From NCBI GenBank assembly GCA_964385175.1, contig CAYLNL010000003.1:1-64000 (forward strand): a DNA stretch of 64,000 bases, read 5' to 3'. The notes under the pieces were generated by a model. The model did no database searches. It was not told the DNA's origin and was given only the letters and a program-made list of their open reading frames with translations. This stretch comes from CAYLNL01 sp964385175. Lineage in GTDB: Bacteria > Bacteroidota > Bacteroidia > Flavobacteriales > Flavobacteriaceae. Both the position numbers and the translations under genes were made by a program. This document shows positions 1-8,666 of this stretch, in pieces (within the stretch, counting starts at the first letter, position 1; each line of letters begins with the position of its first letter).

Positions 1-394
1 GACAAAAATAGCAGGTGGCTGTGAGCAGGGGGTATGGGTTTTCCGTAATTTTTGGGGAATTTATGTCGCGGCGAACAAACAGTGTTTCAGATAAAAAAAC
101 ACAGGGGTAGTTAAAAAACGAGGATGGGTTTAGAGCTTATTGAGTAAATTATTATCGGGGCTTACTTTTATTGGTAATTCTTTGAGAAAGTTTGCGATGG
201 TTTCTTCGCAACTAATACCCTGTTATAGCGTGAAAAAGTTTCTTCCAAATAGTGAGTTTATAAGACGTGCCGAGATTGTTTTTTGGTTGGGTTTCCTAAA
301 GATTTTCACGGTTTCCTGCACTTATTTTCCAAACGGAGGGGGTATTGGTTCGCTCAGCAGGTTTACAGAAAAAGCAGGGGGGCTACAAAATAGC
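1..394. other. left-edge non-coding stretch
   Basis: No convincing gene is seen here if the AraC-type regulator starts at 395. The reverse complement of positions 3-10 reads TATTTTTG, a match to the Bacteroidota -7 element, so a leftward promoter for a gene outside the window is possible. An open frame with a TTG start at 140 runs into the regulator, but its first 85 residues do not look like the usual N-terminus of that family. Confidence 0.4.
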
Positions 395-1546
395 ATGTAT
401 TTGCAAGCCCTAACGCCTGGTAAAAGTGTGCAGGGAGCTATTTCTATAGTATTCACCTTGCCTGTTTTATATTTTTGCGTGGGGTTCATAGGGTTTTTTA
501 TAGGAGTTGTTATCCATCTAAAAAAAGAAACTGATGGTTGGGCGAATGGTTTGTTAGGGGCTTTTATAGGGTTAATTTCTTTTTCGCTCATGTATGGGGC
601 GGGCAGCTTGTATGGGCGTTATGATTTGTTTTTGCCAAGCCTTACCGGGGGCGTTTCGCTTCTGTATGGGCCTGTTTTGTTTGCATACCGAAAACGGGTA
701 TTGCTAAACCGGGCTTTCACCTGGGCAGATGGGTTTCATGGACTTCCTGCAATTGTTTATTTTTTATTGTTATTTCTCTCTAATGGTAGGCTAAGGGGGG
801 ATTGGGAATTAGTTGCCGGGCTATTTCTTCCTTGTGCTTCACTGCTGGTATATGGCTATCTCTGTTGGAAAATAAAGGGAAACAGCCATATTTATAAGGG
901 ATTCTCGTTTACGGTATCCTGGCACAAAGGGCTTCTTATACTGTATGGGGTGTATAGTGTTTTGTTTATGACCGAGGGAATTGTTGTATATAATGGTAGT
1001 TCTTCATTTATTGTAGATACTGCCAGGCTCATAGTATTGGCGGCCATTATTCTTTATATCGGTTATGTAGCTTATACAGCGCCCCAGGCGCTTCACAGTT
1101 ATATAAACATATCTTATACAAACGGTTCGCCTGTGAAATATAAAAAATCAGCTTTAACCGATTCATACTCAAAGGAGTTAAAAGAAGCATTACTAAAACT
1201 ATTAAACGAAGAAAAGATATTTAAAGATAGTGCTATTAGCTTAGATTCGCTATCAGAGAAGCTGCAAACTACGCGGCACAATGCTTCACAGGTTATTAAT
1301 GAACATTTTAATATGGGTTTTTTTGAACTCATCAACACCTACCGGGTGCAGGAGGCTATTGAGATACTGAAAAATGATGCGAAAAAAAAGCTCACTATCA
1401 TTGATATTGCTTATGAAGTGGGGTTTAACAATAAAGTATCTTTTAATAAATCGTTTAAAAAAGAAACCTCGCTAACGCCTACCCAATATGTAGAACGGGT
1501 GATAAAAAAAGGTAAAATGAGTAGTAAATCATATTCGGAAGAGTAA
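395..1546 (+). CDS. membrane-anchored AraC-family transcriptional regulator
   Basis: Likely a DNA-binding transcription regulator held in the inner membrane. The N-terminal part has about six or seven hydrophobic segments. It is followed by a charged linker and a C-terminal AraC-type double helix-turn-helix (roughly the last 100 residues), with the typical second-helix pattern IIDIAYEVGFNNKVSFNKSFK and LTPTQY. Bacteroidota have many such 7TM-AraC proteins. It lies about 190 bp upstream of the SusC/SusD operon in the same direction, so control of that operon is a reasonable inference. The frame is open from a TTG at 140. I prefer the ATG at 395, because the 85 extra residues have no clear family character and ATG is the normal start. 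The start is the weak point; the family call is firm. Confidence 0.8.
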   Translation: MYLQALTPGKSVQGAISIVFTLPVLYFCVGFIGFFIGVVIHLKKETDGWANGLLGAFIGLISFSLMYGAGSLYGRYDLFLPSLTGGVSLLYGPVLFAYRKRVLLNRAFTWADGFHGLPAIVYFLLLFLSNGRLRGDWELVAGLFLPCASLLVYGYLCWKIKGNSHIYKGFSFTVSWHKGLLILYGVYSVLFMTEGIVVYNGSSSFIVDTARLIVLAAIILYIGYVAYTAPQALHSYINISYTNGSPVKYKKSALTDSYSKELKEALLKLLNEEKIFKDSAISLDSLSEKLQTTRHNASQVINEHFNMGFFELINTYRVQEAIEILKNDAKKKLTIIDIAYEVGFNNKVSFNKSFKKETSLTPTQYVERVIKKGKMSSKSYSEE

Positions 1547-1738
1547 ACTATTATAGGGATTGCCTTATTTTATTGACAAAACGGCTCTCTTTGTCCTGTC
1601 ATTTAAAACAAAAGGGTTGCGCAGAAGATGCCTTACTTCACAAAAAATAAACTTTGATCTCATTTTAACTGAAGTATTTGAATTAGCAACAACGTCTTCT
1701 CGCTTCCCTTTTTTTAAATACACGCTAACTCAAAATTA

Positions 1739-4700
1739 ATGAAAACTATGAAAGAAAGACAATTCTGGAAATTTTTCCTGCTGCTGGTGTTCGGAATAAC
1801 ATCAGTAGTTGCCCAAGAGAAAACCGTATCGGGTACTGTAACTGACCAGGACGGGCAACTGTTGCCGGGCGTTAATGTTATTATAAAAGGTACTACCCGG
1901 GGTACCCAAACAGATTTTGACGGGAACTATACCCTCAAAGCAAATGTAGGAGAAATACTGCTGTTCACATACCTGGGTTTACAGAATGTGGAAAGAACTG
2001 TGGGGACATCTTCTACTATCAATGTGCAGATGACGGAAGATGCTGAAGCCTTAAAAGAAGTGGTTGTAACGGCATTTGGCATTAAAAGAAACCCCAAACA
2101 ATTAGGGTACGCCGTTAGCCAAGTAGATACAAAAGAAATAACAGAAAACTCTGAGCCCGATTTAATTCGCTCTTTATCCGGAAAAGTTCCCGGTGTAAAT
2201 GTAAATTTTTCCACCGGGGTTGCAGGAGCCGCTAACCAGATTAACATACGGGGAGCAACAACTATTGGTTCAGCAAGTCAACCGCTCATTATCGTAGATG
2301 GAGTTGCCTATGATAACTCACAGGTTACTACCTCCAGCCAAACCACCGGCGGTGGCGGCTATGAATCGGGATTATCTACGTTAGACCCCAACGATATAGA
2401 ATCGGTTAACGTATTAAAGAGCGCAGTTGCTGCGGCATTATATGGCTCAAGAGCAACCGATGGCGTTATTGTTATTACAACCAAATCTGGCTCTTCTAAA
2501 AAAGGCAGTAAAGGAAATAACAAATTAAGTATCAACCTGTCCACCGGAGTAACTTTTGAAGAAGTTGCCAATTTACCCGATTTTCAAAATAAATACGGCG
2601 CAGGTGTAAACTATAGCTATGTAAATGCCAATGGTTCCTGGGGGCCCGCTTTTGATACCCGGGAGACCATTCCAACCTGGCCCAACCTGTTAAATGCGTT
2701 TCCAGGCGAATTCGGACCTACCGTTCCATACGTGGCGCAGCCTAATAATGTTAAAGATTTATTTAGGACAGGCACCGTAATGGATAATTCTGTAAATCTT
2801 GCATACAGAGGCGAGGATGGAAATTTTAATGTAACGGTTTCCGACCTGGCTCAGGAAGGATATATCCCCTATAATACCTACGACAGAACTTCCTTTTCCA
2901 CCGGGGGCAATTTTAAACTCAGCAACGGTTTCACAGTAGGCGCTTCAGTGAGCTACTCAGACACGGAACAGGTAGGAGGCTTTTTTGGCGAAAACCAGTT
3001 CGCAGGTTCTGCCTCCTCATTCGCCAGAACATTATTTATGGCCCGAAACTGGGATACTTCTCTGCCTTTTGAACATCCGGTAACAGGCGCTTCCGTTACC
3101 CCTAACAATGGGTGGGACCACCCCTTATGGTCCTGGAAACATGACCAGATTTTAACCAGTTCAAACAGAAGCATCACAAACCTGAACGCAAGCTATGCCA
3201 TTAACAATAACATCACCGCATCTTACCGAATAGGATACAATAAGTATAATTTAAACCGGAAAGAAGTTAGAGATATAGGCTCACGTGCTAATAATGGGCT
3301 TGGCTCTATCAGAACCGATGCTTTTACAAATGAAGACTTAGAGTCCACATTCCTGTTGAATTTTAATTATAAATTAACCGATGATATTGGATTAACCGCC
3401 ATAGCCGGAAATAACATCCTGCAAAACACAGCAAAACGCGATGCTTTTTCAGGAACTGTTTTTATATCGCCGGGAATTTTCACCATCGCAAATACCGTAA
3501 ATGTATCTAACTTGTTAGACACCTATCAAAGGTCGCGAAATGTGGGTGTGTTTGGAGATATAAGCCTGTCATTTAAAGATTACGTATTTTTGAATGTTAC
3601 AGGAAGAAACGACTGGACTTCCACATTACCGGTAGAAAACCGTTCCTATTTTTATCCTTCTGTAAGCGCCTCCATTATCTTCACAGACGCTTTTGGTTTA
3701 TCTAATGATGTATTAACCTTTGGAAAACTCAGAGCCGGTTATGCTTCTGTTGGTAGAGACGCTCCCGCAGAATTTTTAAACACTACCTTTTCAGTGGGCA
3801 ACCCGTATAATGGCATCCCGGTTATTGGGAACAGGTCTTCCTTAGGCGACCAGCAGATTACCCCACAGTTCACCAATGAGCTTGAGGTTGGAACCGATTT
3901 AGAATTCTTTAAAAGGAGAATTGTGGTTGATTTTAGCTGGTATAAGAAAATAACTACCGATTTAATTTCCCCGGTGAGTGTCCCGGCATCCAGTGGGTTC
4001 TCTACCTTTAATACCAACATAGGTGAAATGGAAAATACGGGTGTTGAGGTTGGTTTACGATTAGTTCCGATAAAAAACGACAACTTCACGTGGGATTTGT
4101 TCACCACCTTTACTAAAAATGAAAATGAAGTTACCAAGCTGGTAGAAGGATTAGAACGAATTCAATTTGACCCTAACCAAATTGCCCATGCAGAGGTAGG
4201 GCAACCCTTTGGAGTATTCTACGGTTCCCGTTTCGCAAGAGACGCCAATGGCAACTTCCTCATTAACCAGGCAGGCGGGGGAATTGTGCAAGACTTGCAA
4301 AATGGCATTATCGGAGACCCCAATCCAGATTTTAAAATAGGGTTTATTAATACCTTCTCTTATAAAAATTTAACCCTGCGCGCCCAATTCGACTGGAAAG
4401 AAGGGGGCGATATTTACTCAACCACCATTCAATCCCTGCTCGGCAGAGGTGTTACCAAAGATACCGAAGATAGAGAGCGCACCTTTATTATTCCCGGGTT
4501 TTACGGAGATAATAATGGCAACCCCATCTTAGACGACAATGGAGATCAAATTCCTAATACCACCCAGGTAGATATGAATGAGTTGTATTTCTCCCCTGCC
4601 GGAGGGAATACTTTTGGAATTAACTCGGTAGCCGAAGCATCTGTCTATGATGGAACTGTATATCGTTTACGAGAAATAAGTTTAACGTATAATGTACCCT

Positions 4701-4906
4701 CCAAATGGTTAGACAAAACCCCGTTTGGAATGATTAGCCTAAGCATTTTAGGAAATAATCTATGGTATTTTGCCCCCAATGTTCCTAAATACACCAATTT
4801 CGATCCGGAGGTTACCGCCTTTGGCTCCACAAGAATTCAGGGAATTGAGGTGTCTTCAGCACCTACAGCGAAACGATACGGGTTTAAACTTAATTTAACT
4901 TTTTAA
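1739..4906 (+). CDS. SusC/RagA-type TonB-linked outer membrane transporter
   Basis: TonB-dependent outer membrane transporter that forms the channel under a SusD lid and imports oligomers (glycans or peptides) into the periplasm. A signal peptide covers residues 1-25 (ends SVVAQ). A carboxypeptidase-regulatory-like beta domain follows at about 28-105, containing the common GTTRGTQTDFDGNY. The plug is at about 115-245, with a TTKSG-type end, and the rest is a 22-strand barrel ending in LNLTF with the terminal aromatic residue typical of outer membrane barrels. Its 1055 residues are a normal length. The SusD partner starts 10 bp downstream. No glycoside hydrolase, sulfatase or peptidase is next to it, so the substrate cannot be read from context. 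Confidence 0.95.
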   Translation: MKTMKERQFWKFFLLLVFGITSVVAQEKTVSGTVTDQDGQLLPGVNVIIKGTTRGTQTDFDGNYTLKANVGEILLFTYLGLQNVERTVGTSSTINVQMTEDAEALKEVVVTAFGIKRNPKQLGYAVSQVDTKEITENSEPDLIRSLSGKVPGVNVNFSTGVAGAANQINIRGATTIGSASQPLIIVDGVAYDNSQVTTSSQTTGGGGYESGLSTLDPNDIESVNVLKSAVAAALYGSRATDGVIVITTKSGSSKKGSKGNNKLSINLSTGVTFEEVANLPDFQNKYGAGVNYSYVNANGSWGPAFDTRETIPTWPNLLNAFPGEFGPTVPYVAQPNNVKDLFRTGTVMDNSVNLAYRGEDGNFNVTVSDLAQEGYIPYNTYDRTSFSTGGNFKLSNGFTVGASVSYSDTEQVGGFFGENQFAGSASSFARTLFMARNWDTSLPFEHPVTGASVTPNNGWDHPLWSWKHDQILTSSNRSITNLNASYAINNNITASYRIGYNKYNLNRKEVRDIGSRANNGLGSIRTDAFTNEDLESTFLLNFNYKLTDDIGLTAIAGNNILQNTAKRDAFSGTVFISPGIFTIANTVNVSNLLDTYQRSRNVGVFGDISLSFKDYVFLNVTGRNDWTSTLPVENRSYFYPSVSASIIFTDAFGLSNDVLTFGKLRAGYASVGRDAPAEFLNTTFSVGNPYNGIPVIGNRSSLGDQQITPQFTNELEVGTDLEFFKRRIVVDFSWYKKITTDLISPVSVPASSGFSTFNTNIGEMENTGVEVGLRLVPIKNDNFTWDLFTTFTKNENEVTKLVEGLERIQFDPNQIAHAEVGQPFGVFYGSRFARDANGNFLINQAGGGIVQDLQNGIIGDPNPDFKIGFINTFSYKNLTLRAQFDWKEGGDIYSTTIQSLLGRGVTKDTEDRERTFIIPGFYGDNNGNPILDDNGDQIPNTTQVDMNELYFSPAGGNTFGINSVAEASVYDGTVYRLREISLTYNVPSKWLDKTPFGMISLSILGNNLWYFAPNVPKYTNFDPEVTAFGSTRIQGIEVSSAPTAKRYGFKLNLTF

Positions 4907-4916
4907 ATACGAAACA

Positions 4917-6614
4917 ATGAAAAATTTAAAATTAAAAAGAGGCATTATTTCCTGCGTATCTGCCATAACAACCTTCCTGTTTTTAGGATGTAATGACTAT
5001 TTAGATGTAGATACCGACACGGATAATCCTACCTCTGCCCCTCTGAACCAATTACTCACCAATGTAGAGGTAACCGTTGGTTCAATAGCAGATTTTCAGT
5101 TCTTTTCAGGTGATATGCTCCAGGTATATACCCACCAATTGTGTGCCAGGGAAGAACAAGACCAATATGGCACCAAAGCCGATAATACTTTGCTAAATAA
5201 CGACTGGAACAACGTGTACCTGGTACTTACGGATATTGAAACCATAATTGCCCAGGGAACCCAAAGCGGTGATAGAGTATATGTAGGCATTGCGCAACTC
5301 CTCAAAGCCTATGTAATGTCTGTAGCTGTAGACCTCTGGGGAGACGTTCCTTTCTCAGAAGCCACCCTGTTAAAAGCAGGCATTGTAAGCCCTGTATTCG
5401 ATAGCCAGGAAAGCATATACCAGGCCGTACTTGATTTACTGGATGAAGGAAAAGCAAATGTAGGCAGCGCCGAAGGGTTAAATTCTCCAGGCACAGACGA
5501 TTTATTTTATGGAGGCTCTATTCCTCAGTGGATAAAGTTTGCCAATACCTATAAATTGAAACTCTATAACCAGATACGGTTATCTGCGTTGTTTAACCCG
5601 GCCGATTTTAATGCCTTGGTAGCCGAAAACAATTTTTTCACCTCCATCAACGATGATTTTCAATTCAGGCATACCGCCAACCAGGCTCCTACAGATGAGC
5701 GAAACAGGTTATTTTTAAACTCCTATGGCTCACCGCAGGTAACCAATTATATAAGCCCCTGGTTTTATGAAATTTTGAGAGGCTGGAATCCAAACATCCA
5801 CACCGGCAATCAAGACCCCAGAATTCCGTACTATTGGGCGAACCAATTAGCTCCTGGTCAATTTCCACGAGACCAGGGCGATGTAGTTACCGGAGACCCC
5901 AATGCAGACTACTGGGATGCCTCTACTGGTTTTTTCACCATTCGCTTTGGAAGTATCGGGCCTGATAGAGACCATGCCGTGCAAACCGATGCCACCTTTC
6001 CCGGTATATTCCCCTGTGGAGGTCACTATGATGAAGGCGCCGGGTTTACCAGAACCATTGCCAGCGGCACAGGAGTAGCCCCTAAAAGAATACTCACATA
6101 CGACGAGTTTTTATACATCCAGGCAGAGCTCATGCAGGTAGGGTTATTAGCCGGAGATGCCGGTGCCAAATTAACCCAGGCTATAACCGCCAGTTTTGCT
6201 AAGGTTGACCAGGTAGTAGCCGGCACAGGAACATCCCAAAGTGTTCCCGTACTAAGCGGGTCGGCAGCGGTAACCAACTTCATCAATAATATTGATGCCG
6301 AATTTGCAGCCGCCAGCGACGAGAAGAGATTAGAGATTATTATGACCCAAAAATGGGTAGCCACCTTTGGAGACCCAATGGACCAATACAACGATTACAG
6401 GAGAACCGGGTACCCTGTTTTAGCTAACCCTAACGGCCCTTCCCCGGAATACCAGTTAGACAATGCCGACGGATTTCCGCTTCTCGATAACCTAACGGTA
6501 TTAAATAATGGCTTTCAACATACCTTCTTCTGGCCGCAACGAGAGATAAACCTCAATCAGAACGCTCCCGAACAGAAAGATCCAACAACCTACAAAGTAT
6601 TCTGGGCTAACTAA
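4917..6614 (+). CDS. SusD/RagB-family nutrient-binding lipoprotein (SusD-like_2 type)
   Basis: Surface-exposed lipoprotein that binds the substrate and closes the SusC channel. The signal peptide ends in a lipobox (FLFLGC, Cys near residue 25), followed by NDYLDVDTD, a characteristic SusD start. TPR-like helical segments occur in the first 200 residues (for example LLKAYVMSVAVDLWGDVPFS), matching the SusD subfamily annotated as a nutrient-binding outer membrane lipoprotein. The length of 565 residues is normal. It lies 10 bp after the SusC gene and 3 bp before a third lipoprotein gene, so the three form one operon. Confidence 0.92.
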   Translation: MKNLKLKRGIISCVSAITTFLFLGCNDYLDVDTDTDNPTSAPLNQLLTNVEVTVGSIADFQFFSGDMLQVYTHQLCAREEQDQYGTKADNTLLNNDWNNVYLVLTDIETIIAQGTQSGDRVYVGIAQLLKAYVMSVAVDLWGDVPFSEATLLKAGIVSPVFDSQESIYQAVLDLLDEGKANVGSAEGLNSPGTDDLFYGGSIPQWIKFANTYKLKLYNQIRLSALFNPADFNALVAENNFFTSINDDFQFRHTANQAPTDERNRLFLNSYGSPQVTNYISPWFYEILRGWNPNIHTGNQDPRIPYYWANQLAPGQFPRDQGDVVTGDPNADYWDASTGFFTIRFGSIGPDRDHAVQTDATFPGIFPCGGHYDEGAGFTRTIASGTGVAPKRILTYDEFLYIQAELMQVGLLAGDAGAKLTQAITASFAKVDQVVAGTGTSQSVPVLSGSAAVTNFINNIDAEFAAASDEKRLEIIMTQKWVATFGDPMDQYNDYRRTGYPVLANPNGPSPEYQLDNADGFPLLDNLTVLNNGFQHTFFWPQREINLNQNAPEQKDPTTYKVFWAN

Positions 6615-6617
6615 AAA

Positions 6618-7508
6618 ATGAAAAAAATGAAAACTTTAAAAATTATAGCGCTTACACTAATCCTTGCAATATGCAGCACTTCCTGTAAAGACGATGGAGG
6701 AACCTCTGTAGTTCCTTTAGATGAAGGCGCCGTACCCAATATGGCGAAATCTGCTACCTCAGATTCTTTTATAGACCTTGTAAAGGTAAATAACGGCGAA
6801 CCTGTGAGCATAACCTTCAGCGCCAGCGTTGCACAAGGCAACCCAGCTTCTACAGATATCATTGGTATATACAGAACCCTTGCAGGGCCCGTTTACAGCG
6901 CCACCCTATTTACCGATGTAACACTACCTCAGGATTTCACCTTATCAGTAGATGATATTGTTGCGGCTTTTGATGAACTAAATACCACAGCCGATATAGC
7001 GGTAGGCGATGTATTAAGCCTCACTACAAGATTCACAATGGCAGATGGAACAGTGCTCAACATCCTCAACGAAGATGGCACCAACAATACCGGCACCAAT
7101 ATTCAAACCACGGTACTCTTTACCACAATTATAAACTACCCCGTGTCTTGCCCCTCAAACTTAGGAGGCGTTTATAATGTTATCTCCAACGGCGATAATA
7201 CAGACGGGCAGCCACCTGCTATAAACGTGCCCTATGTGGTAACCATAACCGATAATGGAGGAGGAAGCTACACTATTTCAGACGGGGTTGCCGGCGTTTA
7301 TCAATTCTGGTATTGCGCACCCTACGGCTATTGTTTTGATACAAACGGTACTTTCACCGATGTTTGCGGAACACTAACCGGCTCATGGACCGAAGCCTTT
7401 GGTTGCCAGGTAAACCTTACCGGTACAGTAAATGACGACGGAACACTCTCCATACATTGGGATAATTGTTTCGGGGACTTTGCCGATGCCGTTTATACCC
7501 CACAATAA
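6618..7508 (+). CDS. lipoprotein, third gene of the SusCD operon, function unknown
   Basis: A probable surface or periplasmic lipoprotein: signal peptide with lipobox CSTSC (lipidated Cys about residue 23), then about 270 mostly beta-prone residues. The C-terminal part (about 180-296) carries six cysteines and many aromatic and glycine residues (for example FWYCAPYGYCFDTNG). That suggests a small beta domain with possible disulfides. By position it resembles the SusE/SusF-like accessory binding proteins that follow SusD, but no family motif could be named. It starts 3 bp after the SusD stop and is followed by a hairpin at 7537-7560 that probably ends the operon. Confidence 0.75.
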   Translation: MKKMKTLKIIALTLILAICSTSCKDDGGTSVVPLDEGAVPNMAKSATSDSFIDLVKVNNGEPVSITFSASVAQGNPASTDIIGIYRTLAGPVYSATLFTDVTLPQDFTLSVDDIVAAFDELNTTADIAVGDVLSLTTRFTMADGTVLNILNEDGTNNTGTNIQTTVLFTTIINYPVSCPSNLGGVYNVISNGDNTDGQPPAINVPYVVTITDNGGGSYTISDGVAGVYQFWYCAPYGYCFDTNGTFTDVCGTLTGSWTEAFGCQVNLTGTVNDDGTLSIHWDNCFGDFADAVYTPQ

Positions 7509-7536
7509 GAAAACAATCCTGCTACTATTTTATAAA

Positions 7537-7560
7537 CCATCCCGCCTAAAAACGGGATGG
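7537..7560 (+). terminator. hairpin after the SusCD operon
   Basis: An 8-bp perfect stem (CCATCCCG with CGGGATGG) and an 8-nt loop lie 28 bp after the last operon gene. The stem is preceded by A residues and followed by TACTTT, so it is likely a Rho-independent terminator although the U tract is imperfect. A second inverted repeat (TTTTGCCA with TGGCAAAA, 7615-7646) lies further on without a U tract. Confidence 0.55.
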
Positions 7561-7737
7561 TACTTTATCCCTTGCGAGACAAAACAATAACCAATATTCA
7601 CCTTACCCAAAACCTTTTGCCAGGATAAAAATACCCCTTGGCAAAACCCTACCATGGAGCCCAGAAACCATGCTAAAAACGGGGTGTAACCGAAAAACCT
7701 TACGAGTAGGAAATAATAAATAAACCTTATTATAAAA

Positions 7738-8154
7738 ATGAAACGTATTTTTTATGTAGTTCTAATCTCAACAGCTTTTACATTAACAAGTTGCTCTATC
7801 AGGTTAGTCGATTTTACAGTCATTAGTTCTAAAAATGTTAATCTTAATATTGATAGAACCCAAGGTAAAAAAGTGAAAGGCGAAAAAGCGTACTTTCTGG
7901 GCATAGGTTGGAATATAAAAGATGCGATGGATAAAGCCTTGGAAAGCGCGGGGAAAGAATATGACTTGCTGGTGGACGGTGTTGTAAGATATGGCAGTTT
8001 TCCTCTTGTAGCAACAGTAACCGTAGAAGGAACAGCTGTTAGCACTATTGCTATGAAAAACAAACTGGGTGAAGCGGGATTTAAAGAATGGCTAAATGGA
8101 AAGAAAATATCGTATGATAAAAGCAGCGATGTTGTTGCCAGCGAAAATAAATAA
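7738..8154 (+). CDS. small lipoprotein of unknown function
   Basis: A 138-residue protein with a signal peptide and lipobox (TLTSC, Cys about residue 19). The mature part has a central helical stretch (NIKDAMDKALESAGKEYDLLVDG) flanked by beta-prone segments. The pattern of a repeated alanine helix followed by a hydrophobic valine-rich strand is common in small Bacteroidota envelope lipoproteins, but I do not recognise a named family. It stands alone, separated from the SusCD operon by a hairpin and about 230 bp. The 30-bp palindrome at 8238 lies downstream. Confidence 0.65.
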   Translation: MKRIFYVVLISTAFTLTSCSIRLVDFTVISSKNVNLNIDRTQGKKVKGEKAYFLGIGWNIKDAMDKALESAGKEYDLLVDGVVRYGSFPLVATVTVEGTAVSTIAMKNKLGEAGFKEWLNGKKISYDKSSDVVASENK

Positions 8155-8479
8155 GTATAATAACATACTATATATTTCTTCATTCAAGCAGTTACAACCT
8201 GTTGAAAACTAAAATAAACCCTGCTATATAAACAACCTACCCCCTCCTTCTTAAGAAGGAGGGGGTAGTGCTTATAAAAAGAGCCCGTAAAACTAACAAA
8301 AGTCATTCAACCACTATCTATTTGCAAGGCGCTACTTACAACCTTAGCAACAAAAAATCGCTACTTTCTCACAGGTAGAGGTTTTTTTATTGCCTGTTTT
8401 GAGGGGTGTTTTTCTGCAAATTTTCTGCAAATGAAAAAGAGCTACAAGAACTTAATTTTGTAACTCTTTGATTATCAAG
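8155..8479. other. intergenic region with palindrome and tandem 11-mers
   Basis: No gene is seen. The stretch contains the 30-bp perfect palindrome at 8238-8267 and two tandem copies of TTTCTGCAAAT at 8411-8432. The latter lie about 50 bp from the 3' end of the leftward tRNA-Asn gene. Confidence 0.6.
8238..8267. repeat. 30-bp perfect palindrome, possible bidirectional terminator
   Basis: Each half is 15 bases (TACCCCCTCCTTCTT and its exact complement) with no loop. It lies 83 bp after the lipoprotein gene that ends at 8154. It could act as a terminator or be a copy of an interspersed repeat. There is no clear U tract on either side. Confidence 0.6.
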
Positions 8480-8553
8480 CTCCCCCTGCTGGACTCGAAC
8501 CAGCGACCCTCTGATTAACAGTCAGATGCTCTAACCGACTGAGCTAAGGAGGA
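8480..8553 (-). tRNA. tRNA-Asn (GTT)
   Basis: Read on the minus strand, the 74-nt sequence folds into a full cloverleaf. The acceptor stem is TCCTCCT with AGGGGGA, the D arm GCTC..GAGC, the anticodon stem TCTGA/TCAGA with loop CTGTTAA (anticodon GTT), and the T arm GCTGG-TTCGAGT-CCAGC. The discriminator is G at 8480 and no CCA is encoded. Its 3' flank holds two tandem 11-mers, which makes it a candidate attachment-site neighbourhood. Confidence 0.96.
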
Positions 8554-8666
8554 ATTTTGCTACTTGTTTTCCTCAATTTTTCAGGAGTGCAAATATACAG
8601 TTTTTTATCTACACAATACAACAGCCCGCATGATTTAGCAACCAGGCTCATAAAAAAACCTTCCTT

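Noticed and set aside
322..591. Leftward open frame opposite the AraC-type regulator
   Set aside because: Antisense to the membrane domain of the regulator, without domain features.
1739..7508. Calling the SusCD operon a polysaccharide utilisation locus for a named glycan
   Set aside because: No glycoside hydrolase, lyase, sulfatase or sugar kinase is present; the substrate could be peptide or glycan.
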